Assembly: GCF_002794355.1 (NCBI RefSeq)
Contig: NZ_PGOI01000008.1
Location: 310,001 to 374,000 of the forward strand
Source: Pseudorhodobacter sp. MZDSW-24AT
Lineage (GTDB): Bacteria; Pseudomonadota; Alphaproteobacteria; Rhodobacterales; Rhodobacteraceae
DNA length: 64,000 nt
Direction of reading: 5' to 3'
The notes below the pieces were generated by a model, which worked only from the letters and a program-made list of their open reading frames with translations, was not told the DNA's origin and did no database searches. Position numbers and translations under genes: made by a program. Below are positions 41,702 to 50,886 of the stretch, one piece after another. The stretch's first letter is position 1; each line of letters begins with the position of its first letter.

Positions 41702-43156
41702 TCAGAAAGAAGCGTCGACCGGGCCCATGCCGACATAGACCGATTTGACCTGCGTGTAGTGCTGCACCGCCGCATGGCCGTTTTCACGGCCCACGCCCGA
41801 GGCCTTGTTGCCACCGAATGGCCCTTCGACCGGGGTGAGGTTATAGGCGTTGATCCAGCAGGTGCCCGCCTGCAACTGCCCCACCACGCGGTGCGCGCGG
41901 GTGAGATCGGCGGTGAAGACCCCGGCGGCAAGGCCGAATTCGGTGGCATTGGCGCGGGCAATCGCCTCGGCCTCGGTGTCGAAATCAAGGACCGCCATCA
42001 CCGGGCCAAACACCTCTTCGCGGGCGAGGGTCATGTCGTCGGTGACATCGGCAAAGACGGTGGGCTGCACGAAATAGCCGCTGTTCAGATCGGCGCGGGC
42101 GCCGCCCGTGACCAGCCGCGCGCCTTCGCGCTTGGCGGTGTCGATATAGCCCATCACCTTGTCCAACTGCGTTTGCGACACCAGCGGGCCCATCTGGGTG
42201 GCCTCCTCCAGCGGGTCGCCAAGGCGGATCGCCTCGGACCGCTCTTTCAGACGGGCGAGGAAGGCGTCTTTCAGGCCCTTTTGCACGAAGACGCGGGTGC
42301 CGTTGCTGCACACCTGACCCGAGGAATAGAAATTGGCCATCATCGCCGCGCCCACGGCATCGTCCAGATTGGCGTCATCGAACAGGATCAGCGGCGATTT
42401 GCCCCCCAGTTCCATGGTGACATAGCGCATGCCTTCGGCGGCAGCGGCATAGACCTTGCGCCCCGTCGGCACCGATCCGGTGAGCGAGACCTTGGCCACG
42501 CGCGCATCGGTGATCAGCGCGCCGCCCACGGCGCCCCGGCCTTGAACCACGTTGAACAGGCCCGGCGGCAGCCCGGCCTGCATGTAGATCTCGGCCAGTC
42601 TGAGCGCGCTGAGCGGGGTGACTTCGGAAGGTTTGAACACCATCGCATTGCCAAAGGCGAGCGCGGGGGCGGATTTCCAGCAGGCGATCTGGCTGGGATA
42701 GTTCCAGGCGCCGATGCCCACACAAACACCCAGCGGTTCGCGTAAAGTATAGATGAAATCGCGGCCCAAGGGGATGGTTTCGCCCGTCACGGTGGGGGCG
42801 AGGCCCGCGAAATATTCCAGCGCATCGGCCCCCGAAGGCCAGTCGGCCACGCGGGTTTCCTGAAGCGGCTTGCCGGTGTCGAGCGTTTCCAGACGCGCCA
42901 GCTCTTCGCCGTGCGCGCGGATGAGATCGGCGGCACGACGCAGGATGCGGGCGCGCTCCACCGGGCGCAGCGCCGCCCAGTCACCTTGAGCGCGGGCCGC
43001 GGCGGCCAGCGCGCGGTCGATCAGCGCCGGAGTCGCTTCGTGCAGGCGCGCCAGCACCGCGCCGGTGGCAGGGTAGATGACCTCGATCACCGCGCCGGAG
43101 GTGTCTTCGACAAAGGCGCCATCGATGAAATGGCTGGCGGTTGGTTGCGCTTTCAT
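41702..43156 (-). CDS. betB: Betaine aldehyde dehydrogenase
   Basis: A 484-residue aldehyde dehydrogenase making glycine betaine from betaine aldehyde with NAD(P)+. Motifs: [21 protein letters not shown], the Rossmann loop [13 protein letters not shown], the catalytic Glu in [15 protein letters not shown], and the nucleophilic Cys in [13 protein letters not shown]. The ATG at 43156 (MKAQPTASH) overlaps the betI stop by four bases. The frame continues upstream through betI but that part is an out-of-frame shadow. Confidence 0.95.
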   Translation of the reverse strand: MKAQPTASHFIDGAFVEDTSGAVIEVIYPATGAVLARLHEATPALIDRALAAAARAQGDWAALRPVERARILRRAADLIRAHGEELARLETLDTGKPLQETRVADWPSGADALEYFAGLAPTVTGETIPLGRDFIYTLREPLGVCVGIGAWNYPSQIACWKSAPALAFGNAMVFKPSEVTPLSALRLAEIYMQAGLPPGLFNVVQGRGAVGGALITDARVAKVSLTGSVPTGRKVYAAAAEGMRYVTMELGGKSPLILFDDANLDDAVGAAMMANFYSSGQVCSNGTRVFVQKGLKDAFLARLKERSEAIRLGDPLEEATQMGPLVSQTQLDKVMGYIDTAKREGARLVTGGARADLNSGYFVQPTVFADVTDDMTLAREEVFGPVMAVLDFDTEAEAIARANATEFGLAAGVFTADLTRAHRVVGQLQAGTCWINAYNLTPVEGPFGGNKASGVGRENGHAAVQHYTQVKSVYVGMGPVDASF

Positions 43157-43737
43157 GCGGCATCCCCCGTGAGTTGTGAGTTGAGATAATGGAGCGCCGT
43201 GGCCACCGCCGCCGCCCCGTCGGGCTGGCCGGATTTCAGCACTTCGCGCAGATAAAGCCCGTCGATCAGCGCGCCCAGACCCGTGGCGAGGGCCGCGGCC
43301 CGGTCCCCGGCGAGGGGGCGCAGGCATTCCATCAGGTTGGACCGCAGGCGGCGTTGATAGATGGCCAAGAGGCGGCGGGCCTGCGGCACGGTTTGCGCCA
43401 GAACCCAGAAGTTGAGCCACGCCCCCACCGCCTCGCGCCGGAAGTTGCCGGGGCTGAAGCTGGCGCGCAGAATCGCCTGAAGCCGCGCCTCGGGGCCTTG
43501 GGCGGCGGCCAGAGCGCCGCGCACCTCGGCCCCGTAAAGCGACAGGATGTGGCGCATGGCGGCCAGAAACATCTCTTCCTTGGAGCCAAAGTAATGGTGC
43601 GCGAGCGCAGGCGACATGCCGGCCCGCCGGGCGATCTGCGACACCGTCACGTCCAGAGACCCGGCCCGCCCGATCTCGGAGATCGTGGCTTTGACCAGGG
43701 CGTCCTTTCGGATAGGCTCCATCCCGAGTTTGGGCAT
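43153..43737 (-). CDS. betI: Transcriptional repressor BetI
   Basis: A 194-residue TetR-family repressor that responds to choline. The N-terminal helix-turn-helix segment, [34 protein letters not shown], is closely similar to known BetI. The start at 43737 ([15 protein letters not shown]) matches family N-termini; a longer frame to 43959 covers the divergent promoter and choX start and was rejected. It is the first gene of betIBA and faces choX across an 88-base gap with a palindrome. Confidence 0.94.
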   Translation of the reverse strand: MPKLGMEPIRKDALVKATISEIGRAGSLDVTVSQIARRAGMSPALAHHYFGSKEEMFLAAMRHILSLYGAEVRGALAAAQGPEARLQAILRASFSPGNFRREAVGAWLNFWVLAQTVPQARRLLAIYQRRLRSNLMECLRPLAGDRAAALATGLGALIDGLYLREVLKSGQPDGAAAVATALHYLNSQLTGDAA

Positions 43738-43789
43738 TCTGGGGTAACCTTGTGGAAATTCCTTGCCAAACCAAGTAAGCTTGAAGTTC

Positions 43790-43803
43790 ATTGACTCGTC
43801 AAT
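43790..43803. promoter_or_regulatory. Candidate BetI operator ATTGAC-TC-GTCAAT
   Basis: A perfect 6-2-6 inverted repeat in the betI-choX divergent promoter, 22 bases before choX and 52 before betI. ATTGA...TCAAT matches the core of BetI operators described in other proteobacteria. One site would control both transcripts. Confidence 0.7.
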
Positions 43804-43825
43804 CAACAAAAAACAGGGAAGTTCC

Positions 43826-44755
43826 ATGACCCTTCGTTCTGCCTTTCTGGCCACAACCGTCAGCTTCGCTTTTGCAGGAAGCGCCTTTGCCGCCAGCTGT
43901 GACAAGGTGATCTTTTCCGATGTGGGCTGGACCGACATCACCGCGACCACAGCCGCCACGACGGTGGTGCTGGAGGCCTTGGGCTATGAGACCGAGATCA
44001 AGCTGTTGTCGGTGCCGGTGACCTATACCGGCCTTGCGGGCAATGATATCGATGTGTTCCTTGGCAACTGGATGCCGACGATGGAGGCCGATATCGCGCC
44101 TTACCGCGAGGCGGGCACGGTGGACACGGTGCGCACCAATCTGGAAGGGGCGAAATACACGCTGGCCACCAATGAGGCGGGGGCTGCGCTGGGCATCGCC
44201 GACTTCAGCGACATTGCGACGCACAAGGACGCGCTGGGCGGCGAGATCTATGGGATCGAACCCGGCAATGACGGCAATCGGCTGATTCTGGAGATGATCG
44301 AAAGCGGGCCTTTCGGGCTGGAAGGGTTCACGATCGTGGAATCCTCGGAACAGGGGATGCTGTCGGCGGTGGCGCGGGCAAATCGCAGCAACACGCCGAT
44401 CGTCTTTCTGGGCTGGGAGCCGCATCCGATGAACGCCAATTTCACCATGACCTATCTGACCGGCGGGGATGATTTTTTTGGTCCCGATCTGGGCGGGGCG
44501 ACGGTGGCCACCAACACCCGCGCGGGCTATGTGGCGGAATGCCCCAACACCGGCAAGCTGTTGCAGAATCTGGAATTCACGCTGGCCATGGAAAACGAGA
44601 TCATGGGCGCCATCCTGAATGATGGCGCAGATCCGGCGCAGGCGGCCAAGACCTGGCTTGCGGCAAACCCGGCCACCTGGGAAGCCTGGCTGGACGGCGT
44701 GACGACCAAAGAGGGCGGCGATGCGAAAGCCGCGGTGGCGGCCGCGCTGAACTGA
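43826..44755 (+). CDS. choX: Choline ABC transporter substrate-binding protein
   Basis: A 309-residue periplasmic binding protein of the ChoX/OpuAC type. A Sec signal (cleavage after SAFA near residue 23) precedes CDKVIFSDVGWTDITATTAA, the typical ChoX opening with the ligand-pocket Trp. VFLGNWMPTME and FLGWEPHPMN supply further aromatic residues that bind the trimethylammonium group in ChoX structures. It is highly expressed relative to permeases in related systems. It begins the choXWV operon; repeat A copy 2 separates it from choW. Confidence 0.95.
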   Translation: MTLRSAFLATTVSFAFAGSAFAASCDKVIFSDVGWTDITATTAATTVVLEALGYETEIKLLSVPVTYTGLAGNDIDVFLGNWMPTMEADIAPYREAGTVDTVRTNLEGAKYTLATNEAGAALGIADFSDIATHKDALGGEIYGIEPGNDGNRLILEMIESGPFGLEGFTIVESSEQGMLSAVARANRSNTPIVFLGWEPHPMNANFTMTYLTGGDDFFGPDLGGATVATNTRAGYVAECPNTGKLLQNLEFTLAMENEIMGAILNDGADPAQAAKTWLAANPATWEAWLDGVTTKEGGDAKAAVAAALN

Positions 44756-44792
44756 TGGCGCGCGGGAGTGACAGGGCCGTCTTGCGGCCTGT

Positions 44793-44847
44793 CGCCGGGG
44801 GCTTCGCGCCCCCGGACCCCCGCGGGATATTTGAGCCAAGATAAAGA
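44793..44847. repeat. Dispersed intergenic repeat A, copy 2, inside the choXWV operon
   Basis: Identical over 55 bases to 760-814. It begins 37 bases after the choX stop and ends 22 bases before the choW ATG. Its GC stem (CCGGGGGC / GCCCCCGG) would fall in the choX-choW intercistronic RNA and could lower choW/choV expression relative to choX or stabilise choX mRNA. Confidence 0.85.
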
Positions 44848-44869
44848 ACAGCAGGGGCAGGCCGAAGTG

Positions 44870-45706
44870 ATGGATTGGCTGACGGAGCACAAGATTCCGG
44901 TCGGGCGCACGGCGAAAGCCGCGTTCGACTGGTTGAACGACAATATGGCGGGGGTGTTCGACACGATCTCGGACGGGATGGAGGCGATGATCAATGCCAT
45001 CCTGTGGGTGCTGTCGACGCCGCATCCTTTGGTCGTGGTGGCGGCCTTTGTGGGGCTCACCTATGCGGTGCAGCGGCGCTGGACGGTGGCACTGGGGGTG
45101 TTTGTCGGGTTCTTGTTCATCCTGAACCAAGGTTATTGGACCGCGACGATGGAGAGCCTGACGCTGATCCTCTCGGCCTGTGTGGTTTGTATGGGGCTGG
45201 GCGTGCCGATCGGGATTGCGGCGGCGCACCGGCCCCGGCTTTATGCGGCGTTGTCGCCGGTGCTGGATCTGATGCAGACGCTGCCGACCTTTGTCTATCT
45301 GATCCCGGCCATCGTGTTCTTTGGACTTGGCATGGTGCCGGGGCTGATCGCCACGGTGATCTTTGTGCTGCCCGCGCCGATCCGGCTGACCTATCTGGGG
45401 GTGTCCTCGACGCCCACCCCGCTTCTGGAGGCGGCGACCGCCTTTGGCGCGACGCCGCGCCAGCGGTTGTGGAAGGTGGAACTGCCCTATGCGCTGCCCC
45501 AGATCATGGCGGGGTTGAACCAGACCATCATGCTGAGCCTGTCGATGGTGGTGATCGCGGCGCTTGTCGGGGCCAATGGTCTGGGCGTGCCGGTGGTGCG
45601 GGCGCTGAACACGGTGAACACCTCGCTTGGCTTCGAATCGGGCATCATCATCGTGGTGGTGGCCATCATGCTGGACCGGATGCTGCGACTGGGGGCCCGC
45701 AAATGA
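44870..45706 (+). CDS. choW: Choline ABC transporter permease
   Basis: A 278-residue permease of the ProW/OpuAB type with about six to seven helices. The binding-protein-dependent transport signature (EAATAFGATPRQRLWKVELPYALPQIMAG) contains the EAA loop that contacts the ATPase ChoV. The N-terminal part, WLTEHKIPVGRTAKAAFDWLND, is typical of ChoW. The start at 44870 follows a weak purine-rich stretch (GCAGGGGCAGGCC). Its stop overlaps the choV ATG. Confidence 0.94.
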   Translation: MDWLTEHKIPVGRTAKAAFDWLNDNMAGVFDTISDGMEAMINAILWVLSTPHPLVVVAAFVGLTYAVQRRWTVALGVFVGFLFILNQGYWTATMESLTLILSACVVCMGLGVPIGIAAAHRPRLYAALSPVLDLMQTLPTFVYLIPAIVFFGLGMVPGLIATVIFVLPAPIRLTYLGVSSTPTPLLEAATAFGATPRQRLWKVELPYALPQIMAGLNQTIMLSLSMVVIAALVGANGLGVPVVRALNTVNTSLGFESGIIIVVVAIMLDRMLRLGARK

Positions 45707-46761
45707 GCGCTGTGCGCGATGGGAAAGACAGCGCCGGGCTGGCGGTGCGGTTTGACACGGTGTCGATCGTGTTTGGCGATCACCCGGAGCGGGCCTTGCC
45801 GCTTATGGACAAGGGCCAGAGCCGGGGCGAGATCCAGAAGGCGACCGGGCAGGTTCTGGGGGTGCATGACTGCAGCCTGGAGGTGGCCACAGGCGAGATT
45901 CTGGTGCTGATGGGGCTGTCCGGGTCGGGCAAATCCACGCTCTTGCGTGCGGTGAACGGGCTGAACCCGGTGTGCCGGGGCGCGGTGCATGTGTCGGATG
46001 GCGCGGGAATGGTGGATGTGACCCATGCCGATGCCGCCACCTTGCGCCGGATGCGGTTGAGCCGGGTGGCGATGGTGTTTCAGCAATTCGGCCTGCTGCC
46101 GTGGCGAACGGTGCGCGAGAATGTGGGGTTGGGGCTGGAGCTGGGCGGGGTGCCGGTGGCCGAGCGGCGGGCGCGGGTGGATGCGCAGCTCGAGCTGGTG
46201 AACCTCACGCAATGGGCCGAGCGCAAGGTGGGCGATCTGTCGGGCGGCATGCAGCAGCGCGTGGGGCTGGCGCGCGCCTTTGTGACCGAGGCGCCAATCC
46301 TTCTGATGGATGAGCCGTTTTCGGCGCTGGACCCGCTGATCCGGGCGAAGTTGCAAGATGAGCTGCTGGCGCTGCAATCGACGCTGAAGCGCACCATCAT
46401 CTTTGTGAGCCATGATCTGGACGAGGCCTTTAAGATTGGCAACCGCATCGCCTTGATGGAAGGCGGGCGGATCGTGCAATGCGGCACCGCGCGCGAGATC
46501 ATTGCCAATCCGGTGGATGCCTATGTGCAGGATTTCGTGGCGCACATGAACCCGCTGTCGGTGCTGACGGCGCGGGATGTGATGGTGGCGGGCGAGACCG
46601 CCGCCGCGCAAGTGGTCGAGGCGGAGACGCCGGTGCGCGAGATCATGGCGCTGATGCGCGACGGGGCGGGCGAGCTTGCAGTGGTGGAGGCGGGCGCGCG
46701 CATCGGGGTGCTGCGCGCCGGGGCGGTGATGGGGCGGCTGATCAACCCGCGCACGGGGTGA
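45703..46761 (+). CDS. choV: Choline ABC transporter ATP-binding protein
   Basis: A 352-residue ATPase of the ProV/OpuAA type, completing ChoXWV. Walker A is MGLSGSGKSTLL, the Q-loop MVFQQFGLLPWRTV, the signature LSGGMQQR, Walker B ILLMDEPFSALDPL and the H-loop FVSHDLDEAF. A CBS-like C-terminal extension (about residues 280-350; LTARDVMVAG, PVREIMALMRDG) is short, as in ChoV; such domains sense ionic strength in related transporters. The ATG overlaps the choW stop (ATGA). It converges on topA. Confidence 0.94.
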   Translation: MSAVRDGKDSAGLAVRFDTVSIVFGDHPERALPLMDKGQSRGEIQKATGQVLGVHDCSLEVATGEILVLMGLSGSGKSTLLRAVNGLNPVCRGAVHVSDGAGMVDVTHADAATLRRMRLSRVAMVFQQFGLLPWRTVRENVGLGLELGGVPVAERRARVDAQLELVNLTQWAERKVGDLSGGMQQRVGLARAFVTEAPILLMDEPFSALDPLIRAKLQDELLALQSTLKRTIIFVSHDLDEAFKIGNRIALMEGGRIVQCGTAREIIANPVDAYVQDFVAHMNPLSVLTARDVMVAGETAAAQVVEAETPVREIMALMRDGAGELAVVEAGARIGVLRAGAVMGRLINPRTG

Positions 46762-46780
46762 GCGCGCCGCCCCCTTTGGC

Positions 46781-49402
46781 CTATTCCGCCGCCTTGGGGG
46801 CGGCTTTCGTTGCGGTTTTCTTGGCGGCGGGCTTTTTCGCGGGCGCCTTCTTCACTGCGGGTTTTGCGGCCTTTTCTGCTGCGGGCGCAGCTTTCTTGGC
46901 GGCGGGTTTTTTCGGCGCGGCTTTCTTCTTGGCCGGCGATTTGGCCGCTTTTTCCGCGATCAGTTCCAGCGCCTGATCAAAGGTGATCTCTTCGGGCGGG
47001 ATCTCCTTGGGGATGGTCGCATTGACCTTTTCCCATTTGATGTAAGGCCCATAGCGGCCCGGCATCACGCTGATGGCGCCGCCTTCGGGGTGGTCGCCCA
47101 GCGCCTTGATCGGCTCGGCCGGGGCGGCGGCCCCCCTGCCCCGGCTGGCCTTTTGCGCCAGCACTTCCATCGCGCGGTTCATGCCGATGGTGAAGACTTC
47201 CTCGACATCGGGGATGTTGGCATAGGTCTTGCCATGTTTCACATAAGGCCCGTAGCGGCCGATCGCCGCCTCCACCGGTTCGCCATCTTCGGGGTGCAGG
47301 CCGATGTGGCGCGGCAGCGACAAAAGCTCCAGCGCGCGGTCGAGCGTGAGGCTGTCGGCGCCCCAGCCTTTGGGCAGGCTGGCGCGGTCGGGCTTGGGCT
47401 GCTCTTCGGTCGCCTCGCCGCGCTGGACATAAGGGCCAAAGCGGCCCGCGCGCAAGGAGATGGGCAGGCCGTTTTCGTCATTGCCCAAGATGCGGCCATC
47501 GGCCCCGGCGCTGTCTTCGCCGCCCGAGATCGGGCGGGTGTAGCGGCATTCGGGGTAATTGCCGCAGCCGATGAAGGCCGAGCCGGAGCGCGCGGTCTTC
47601 AGATGCAAACGCCCGGTGCCGCAGGTGGGGCAAGAGCGCGGGTCAGAGCCATCTTCGCGCAAGGGGTAGAGATGCGGCGACAGGAAATCGTCAATCTTGT
47701 CCAGCACTTCGCCGATGCGCAGATCGGCGGTTTCCGCGATGGCGGCGGAAAAATCGCGCCAGAAACGGTCCAGCACATCCTTGTAATCCAGCGCCCCGGC
47801 AGAGACATCATCCAGCTGGTTTTCCAGATCGGCGGTGAAATCATATTCCACATAGCGGCGGAAATAATTGGTGAGGAAGGCCGTCACCAGCCGCCCTTTA
47901 TCTTCGGGGATCAGGCGGTTCTTGTCCTTGCGGACATATTCGCGGTCTTGGATGGTGGAGATCACCGAAGCATAGGTCGACGGACGCCCGATGCCCAGTT
48001 CTTCCATGCGCTTGACGAGCGTGGCTTCGGTATAGCGGGGCGGCGGTTGGGTGAAATGCTGTTCGGGTGCGACATCGCGCTTTTCTGCCGCTTCGCCTTG
48101 CATGATCTGCGGCAGGCGGCCGCCTTCTTCATCCTCATCATCGCGGCCTTCGTCATAGACCTTGAGGAAGCCGTCGAACTGCACCACTTGCCCCGTGGCG
48201 CGCAAGGTTACCTGCGCGTCGGCGCTGCCCACATCCACCGTGGTGCGTTCCAGCCGCGCGGCGGCCATCTGGCTGGCAATCGTGCGCTTCCAGATCAGGT
48301 CATAGAGATTGGCCTGATCCTTTTCCGACAGGCGCAGCTTTTCGGGCGCGGCGGCCATATCGGTGGGGCGGATACATTCATGCGCCTCTTGCGCGTTCTT
48401 GGCCTTGTTCTTGTAAAGGCGCGGCTGGTCCGGGACATAGGCGGCGCCAAAGCGGTCCTTGATCGCGTCGCGGGCCTGCGCCACGGCCTCGGGGGCCATG
48501 TCGATGCCATCGGTCCGCATATAGGTGATGTGCCCGGCTTCATAGAGGCGCTGCGCCGTGCTCATGCACTGTTTGGCGCCCATGCCCAGCTTGCGGCTGG
48601 CCTCTTGTTGCAGGGTCGAGGTCATGAAGGGCGGATAGGGGTTGCGGGTGGCGGGCTTGGCCTCCACCGATTGCACGGTGAGGGTTCGGGACGTGACAGC
48701 CTGCACCGCAATTTCCGCGGCCTCGGCGGTGGGAATGTCGAATTTGTCCAGTTTCTTGCCGCCCAGCACCGTCAACCGCGCCTCAAACTCTTGGCCGCGC
48801 GGGGTGACGAGAACGGCCTTTACAGTCCAGTATTCGCGGGCACGAAAGGCCTCGATCTCCATCTCGCGCTCAACAATCAGGCGCAGGCAGACCGATTGCA
48901 CGCGACCTGCGGATTTGGACCCCGGCAGCTTGCGCCACAGGACCGGCGACAGGGTAAAGCCCACCAGATAATCCAGCGCGCGGCGGGCGAGATAGGCCTC
49001 GACCAGCGGGGTATCAATCTCACGCGGTTCCTGCATCGCCTTGGTCACCGCATCCTTGGTGATGGCGTTGAAGGTAACACGGGCGACCTTTTTGCCCTTT
49101 TTCAGGCTGCTGGCCAGCGCCTCTTGCAGGTGCCAAGAAATCGCCTCACCTTCGCGATCAGGGTCGGTGGCAAGGATCAGGGTGTCATCGGTCTTCAGCG
49201 CTTCGGTGATGGCGCGGATGTGCTTTTTGCTGTCGGCCGCGACTTCCCATTTCATGGCAAATTCATGCTCGGTGTCGACAGACCCATCCTTGGGCGGCAG
49301 GTCGCGGACATGGCCGTAAGAAGCCAGAACCGTGAATTCGGGGCCAAGATATTTGTTGATTGTCTTGGCCTTGGCAGGAGATTCGACTACGACGACGGCC
49401 AT
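46781..49402 (-). CDS. topA: DNA topoisomerase I
   Basis: An 873-residue type IA topoisomerase, relaxing negative supercoils. The TOPRIM domain is at the N-terminus (VVVESPAKAKTINKYLG; acidic ATDPDREGEAISWHL), and the active-site Tyr is in ITYMRTDGIDM (about residue 300). One four-cysteine zinc ribbon follows (CPTCGTGRLHL...GCGNYPEC), then three GRYGPYV-type repeats, and finally a 58-residue tail made almost only of Lys, Ala and Pro, expected to bind DNA or polyanions. The gene is complete; it faces choV with a 19-base gap and is downstream of dprA. Confidence 0.97.
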   Translation of the reverse strand: MAVVVVESPAKAKTINKYLGPEFTVLASYGHVRDLPPKDGSVDTEHEFAMKWEVAADSKKHIRAITEALKTDDTLILATDPDREGEAISWHLQEALASSLKKGKKVARVTFNAITKDAVTKAMQEPREIDTPLVEAYLARRALDYLVGFTLSPVLWRKLPGSKSAGRVQSVCLRLIVEREMEIEAFRAREYWTVKAVLVTPRGQEFEARLTVLGGKKLDKFDIPTAEAAEIAVQAVTSRTLTVQSVEAKPATRNPYPPFMTSTLQQEASRKLGMGAKQCMSTAQRLYEAGHITYMRTDGIDMAPEAVAQARDAIKDRFGAAYVPDQPRLYKNKAKNAQEAHECIRPTDMAAAPEKLRLSEKDQANLYDLIWKRTIASQMAAARLERTTVDVGSADAQVTLRATGQVVQFDGFLKVYDEGRDDEDEEGGRLPQIMQGEAAEKRDVAPEQHFTQPPPRYTEATLVKRMEELGIGRPSTYASVISTIQDREYVRKDKNRLIPEDKGRLVTAFLTNYFRRYVEYDFTADLENQLDDVSAGALDYKDVLDRFWRDFSAAIAETADLRIGEVLDKIDDFLSPHLYPLREDGSDPRSCPTCGTGRLHLKTARSGSAFIGCGNYPECRYTRPISGGEDSAGADGRILGNDENGLPISLRAGRFGPYVQRGEATEEQPKPDRASLPKGWGADSLTLDRALELLSLPRHIGLHPEDGEPVEAAIGRYGPYVKHGKTYANIPDVEEVFTIGMNRAMEVLAQKASRGRGAAAPAEPIKALGDHPEGGAISVMPGRYGPYIKWEKVNATIPKEIPPEEITFDQALELIAEKAAKSPAKKKAAPKKPAAKKAAPAAEKAAKPAVKKAPAKKPAAKKTATKAAPKAAE

Positions 49403-49512
49403 GAATTACCCTTTTTTGCACGAAGCCCCGAGAGGCGCGGCAAGATGTGGGGGAAGCGGTGCGAATGTCAATGCAACAATCTTCATGACCGATCCGCAGG
49501 ACTTGGGCGCGG

Positions 49513-50655
49513 TTATTCCACCCGGCTGAGCAAGCCGCCGGGCGCGCGGTGGACCCGCCCCTCCAGCTCCAGCGTCAGAAGGTGCTGCGCCACCGTCGCG
49601 GGGGGCATCGACAGATCGCGGATCAACTGATCCTCGGCCAAAGGGCTGGGGCCAAGGCGTGACAGGATCTGGCTGTGCACCGCCGCCATGTCCGAAAGCG
49701 GGCGACGGGCGGGAACCGGCCCCGGCAGGGGCGGCGCCTCGGGCACGGTTTCTGCGCGGAAGGGCAGCACCTGCGCGCCCAGGCTTTCCAGCACATCGGC
49801 TGGCCCGCGGATCAGCGTGGCCCCGTCGCGCAAAAGCAGGTTGCAGCCCGCCGCGCGCGCATCGAAGGGATGGCCCGGCACCACCAGCACCTCCCTCCCC
49901 TGATCCAGCGCGGTTTTCGCGGTGATGAGCGAGCCCGAACGTGCCGCCGCCTCGACCACCACCACGGCGCGGGCAAGGCCCGAGACGATGCGGTTGCGTT
50001 GTGGAAAATGGCGTGCCTGAGGGTGCAGACCCATGGGTTGTTCCGACACCAGACAGCCCTGTTCGGCGATCTGTGCCATCAGCCGGGTGTTTTCTTCGGG
50101 ATAGGGCACATCCACGCCGCCCGCCTGCACCGCCACAGTGCCGCTGGACAGCGTCGCCTCATGCACCGCGGTGTCGATGCCACGCGCGAGGCCCGACAGG
50201 CTGGCATAGCCGGCCTGCGCCACGCCTTCGGCCAGCCGCCGCGCCATGCGCAGCCCAAGCGATGAGGCATTGCGCGCGCCCACCATGGCGATCAGCGGGC
50301 GCTGCAACAGCGCCGCATCGCCCTTGACCCACAGCACCGCCGGGGCGTCGGGCAAATCGCACAGCGCAAGAGGATAGGCGGCGCTGCCCCAGACAATGAG
50401 CTGCGCGCCAAAGGCGCGACCTTGGCCCAGTTCGTGGCGGGCCACCTCGGGCGGGCAGGGCGTGTAATCGTCAACACCGGCGGCGCGCGCCACGGCGGGC
50501 AAGGCGGCCAGCGCGGCGCGGACCGAGCCATGTTCGGCCAGCAAACGGTGGAAGGTGACCGGCCCCACCTTGCGGGAACGAATGAGACGAAGACAATCCA
50601 CCGGGTCATCGTCCAGGGGTGTGGGGTGGGGTGTGGGTTTGGATGTCTGTCCCAT
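49513..50655 (-). CDS. dprA: DNA-processing protein DprA
   Basis: A 380-residue DprA/Smf protein, loading RecA on incoming single-stranded DNA. The N-terminal SAM-like segment is followed by the Rossmann-fold core: IAMVGARNASSLG, LSGLARGIDTAVHEATL, GGVDVPYPEEN and FPQRNRIVSGLARAVVVVEAA. The C-terminal winged-helix (LGPSPLAEDQLIRDLSMPPATVAQHL) resembles the Z-DNA-like domain of longer DprA. In Rhodobacter capsulatus DprA is needed by recipients of gene transfer agent DNA and is CtrA-controlled. A TTAACC half-site lies 43-48 bases upstream. It precedes topA on the same strand, as in many alphaproteobacteria. Confidence 0.95.
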   Translation of the reverse strand: MGQTSKPTPHPTPLDDDPVDCLRLIRSRKVGPVTFHRLLAEHGSVRAALAALPAVARAAGVDDYTPCPPEVARHELGQGRAFGAQLIVWGSAAYPLALCDLPDAPAVLWVKGDAALLQRPLIAMVGARNASSLGLRMARRLAEGVAQAGYASLSGLARGIDTAVHEATLSSGTVAVQAGGVDVPYPEENTRLMAQIAEQGCLVSEQPMGLHPQARHFPQRNRIVSGLARAVVVVEAAARSGSLITAKTALDQGREVLVVPGHPFDARAAGCNLLLRDGATLIRGPADVLESLGAQVLPFRAETVPEAPPLPGPVPARRPLSDMAAVHSQILSRLGPSPLAEDQLIRDLSMPPATVAQHLLTLELEGRVHRAPGGLLSRVE

Positions 50656-50886
50656 GGCCGCCTCGCCTCATTCGCAGGGCCAGACTGCACCGGGCAAGGT
50701 TAACGGCGGATGAATCCCGCAAGGCCCGCTGCGGTTTTTTCGCGCCCGTTTCCAAAGCAGGCGGCTGCGGTCCGGCCGCATGGCGAAAACGGCCCTTGCA
50801 GGGTCGGGAAGGTGATGGACGCGCGCGCGAAAGTTTGATCAAATGTTGGGCAACGGCCCATGTCGGGCCAAAGGGAGTGCCAAGCC

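Noticed and set aside
43738-43959. Longer BetI reading frame to 43959
   Set aside because: It would run through the divergent promoter, its palindrome and the choX start; MPKLGMEP at 43737 matches known BetI N-termini.
47090-49630. An 846-codon open frame opposite topA
   Set aside because: Antisense shadow of a complete TopA; composition is biased and no family motif is visible.
50712-50735. CCGCA...TGCGG followed by TTTTTT, resembling a plus-strand terminator
   Set aside because: The stem has only five pairs and no plus-strand gene precedes it; attenuation of the gabT leader is possible but unsupported.
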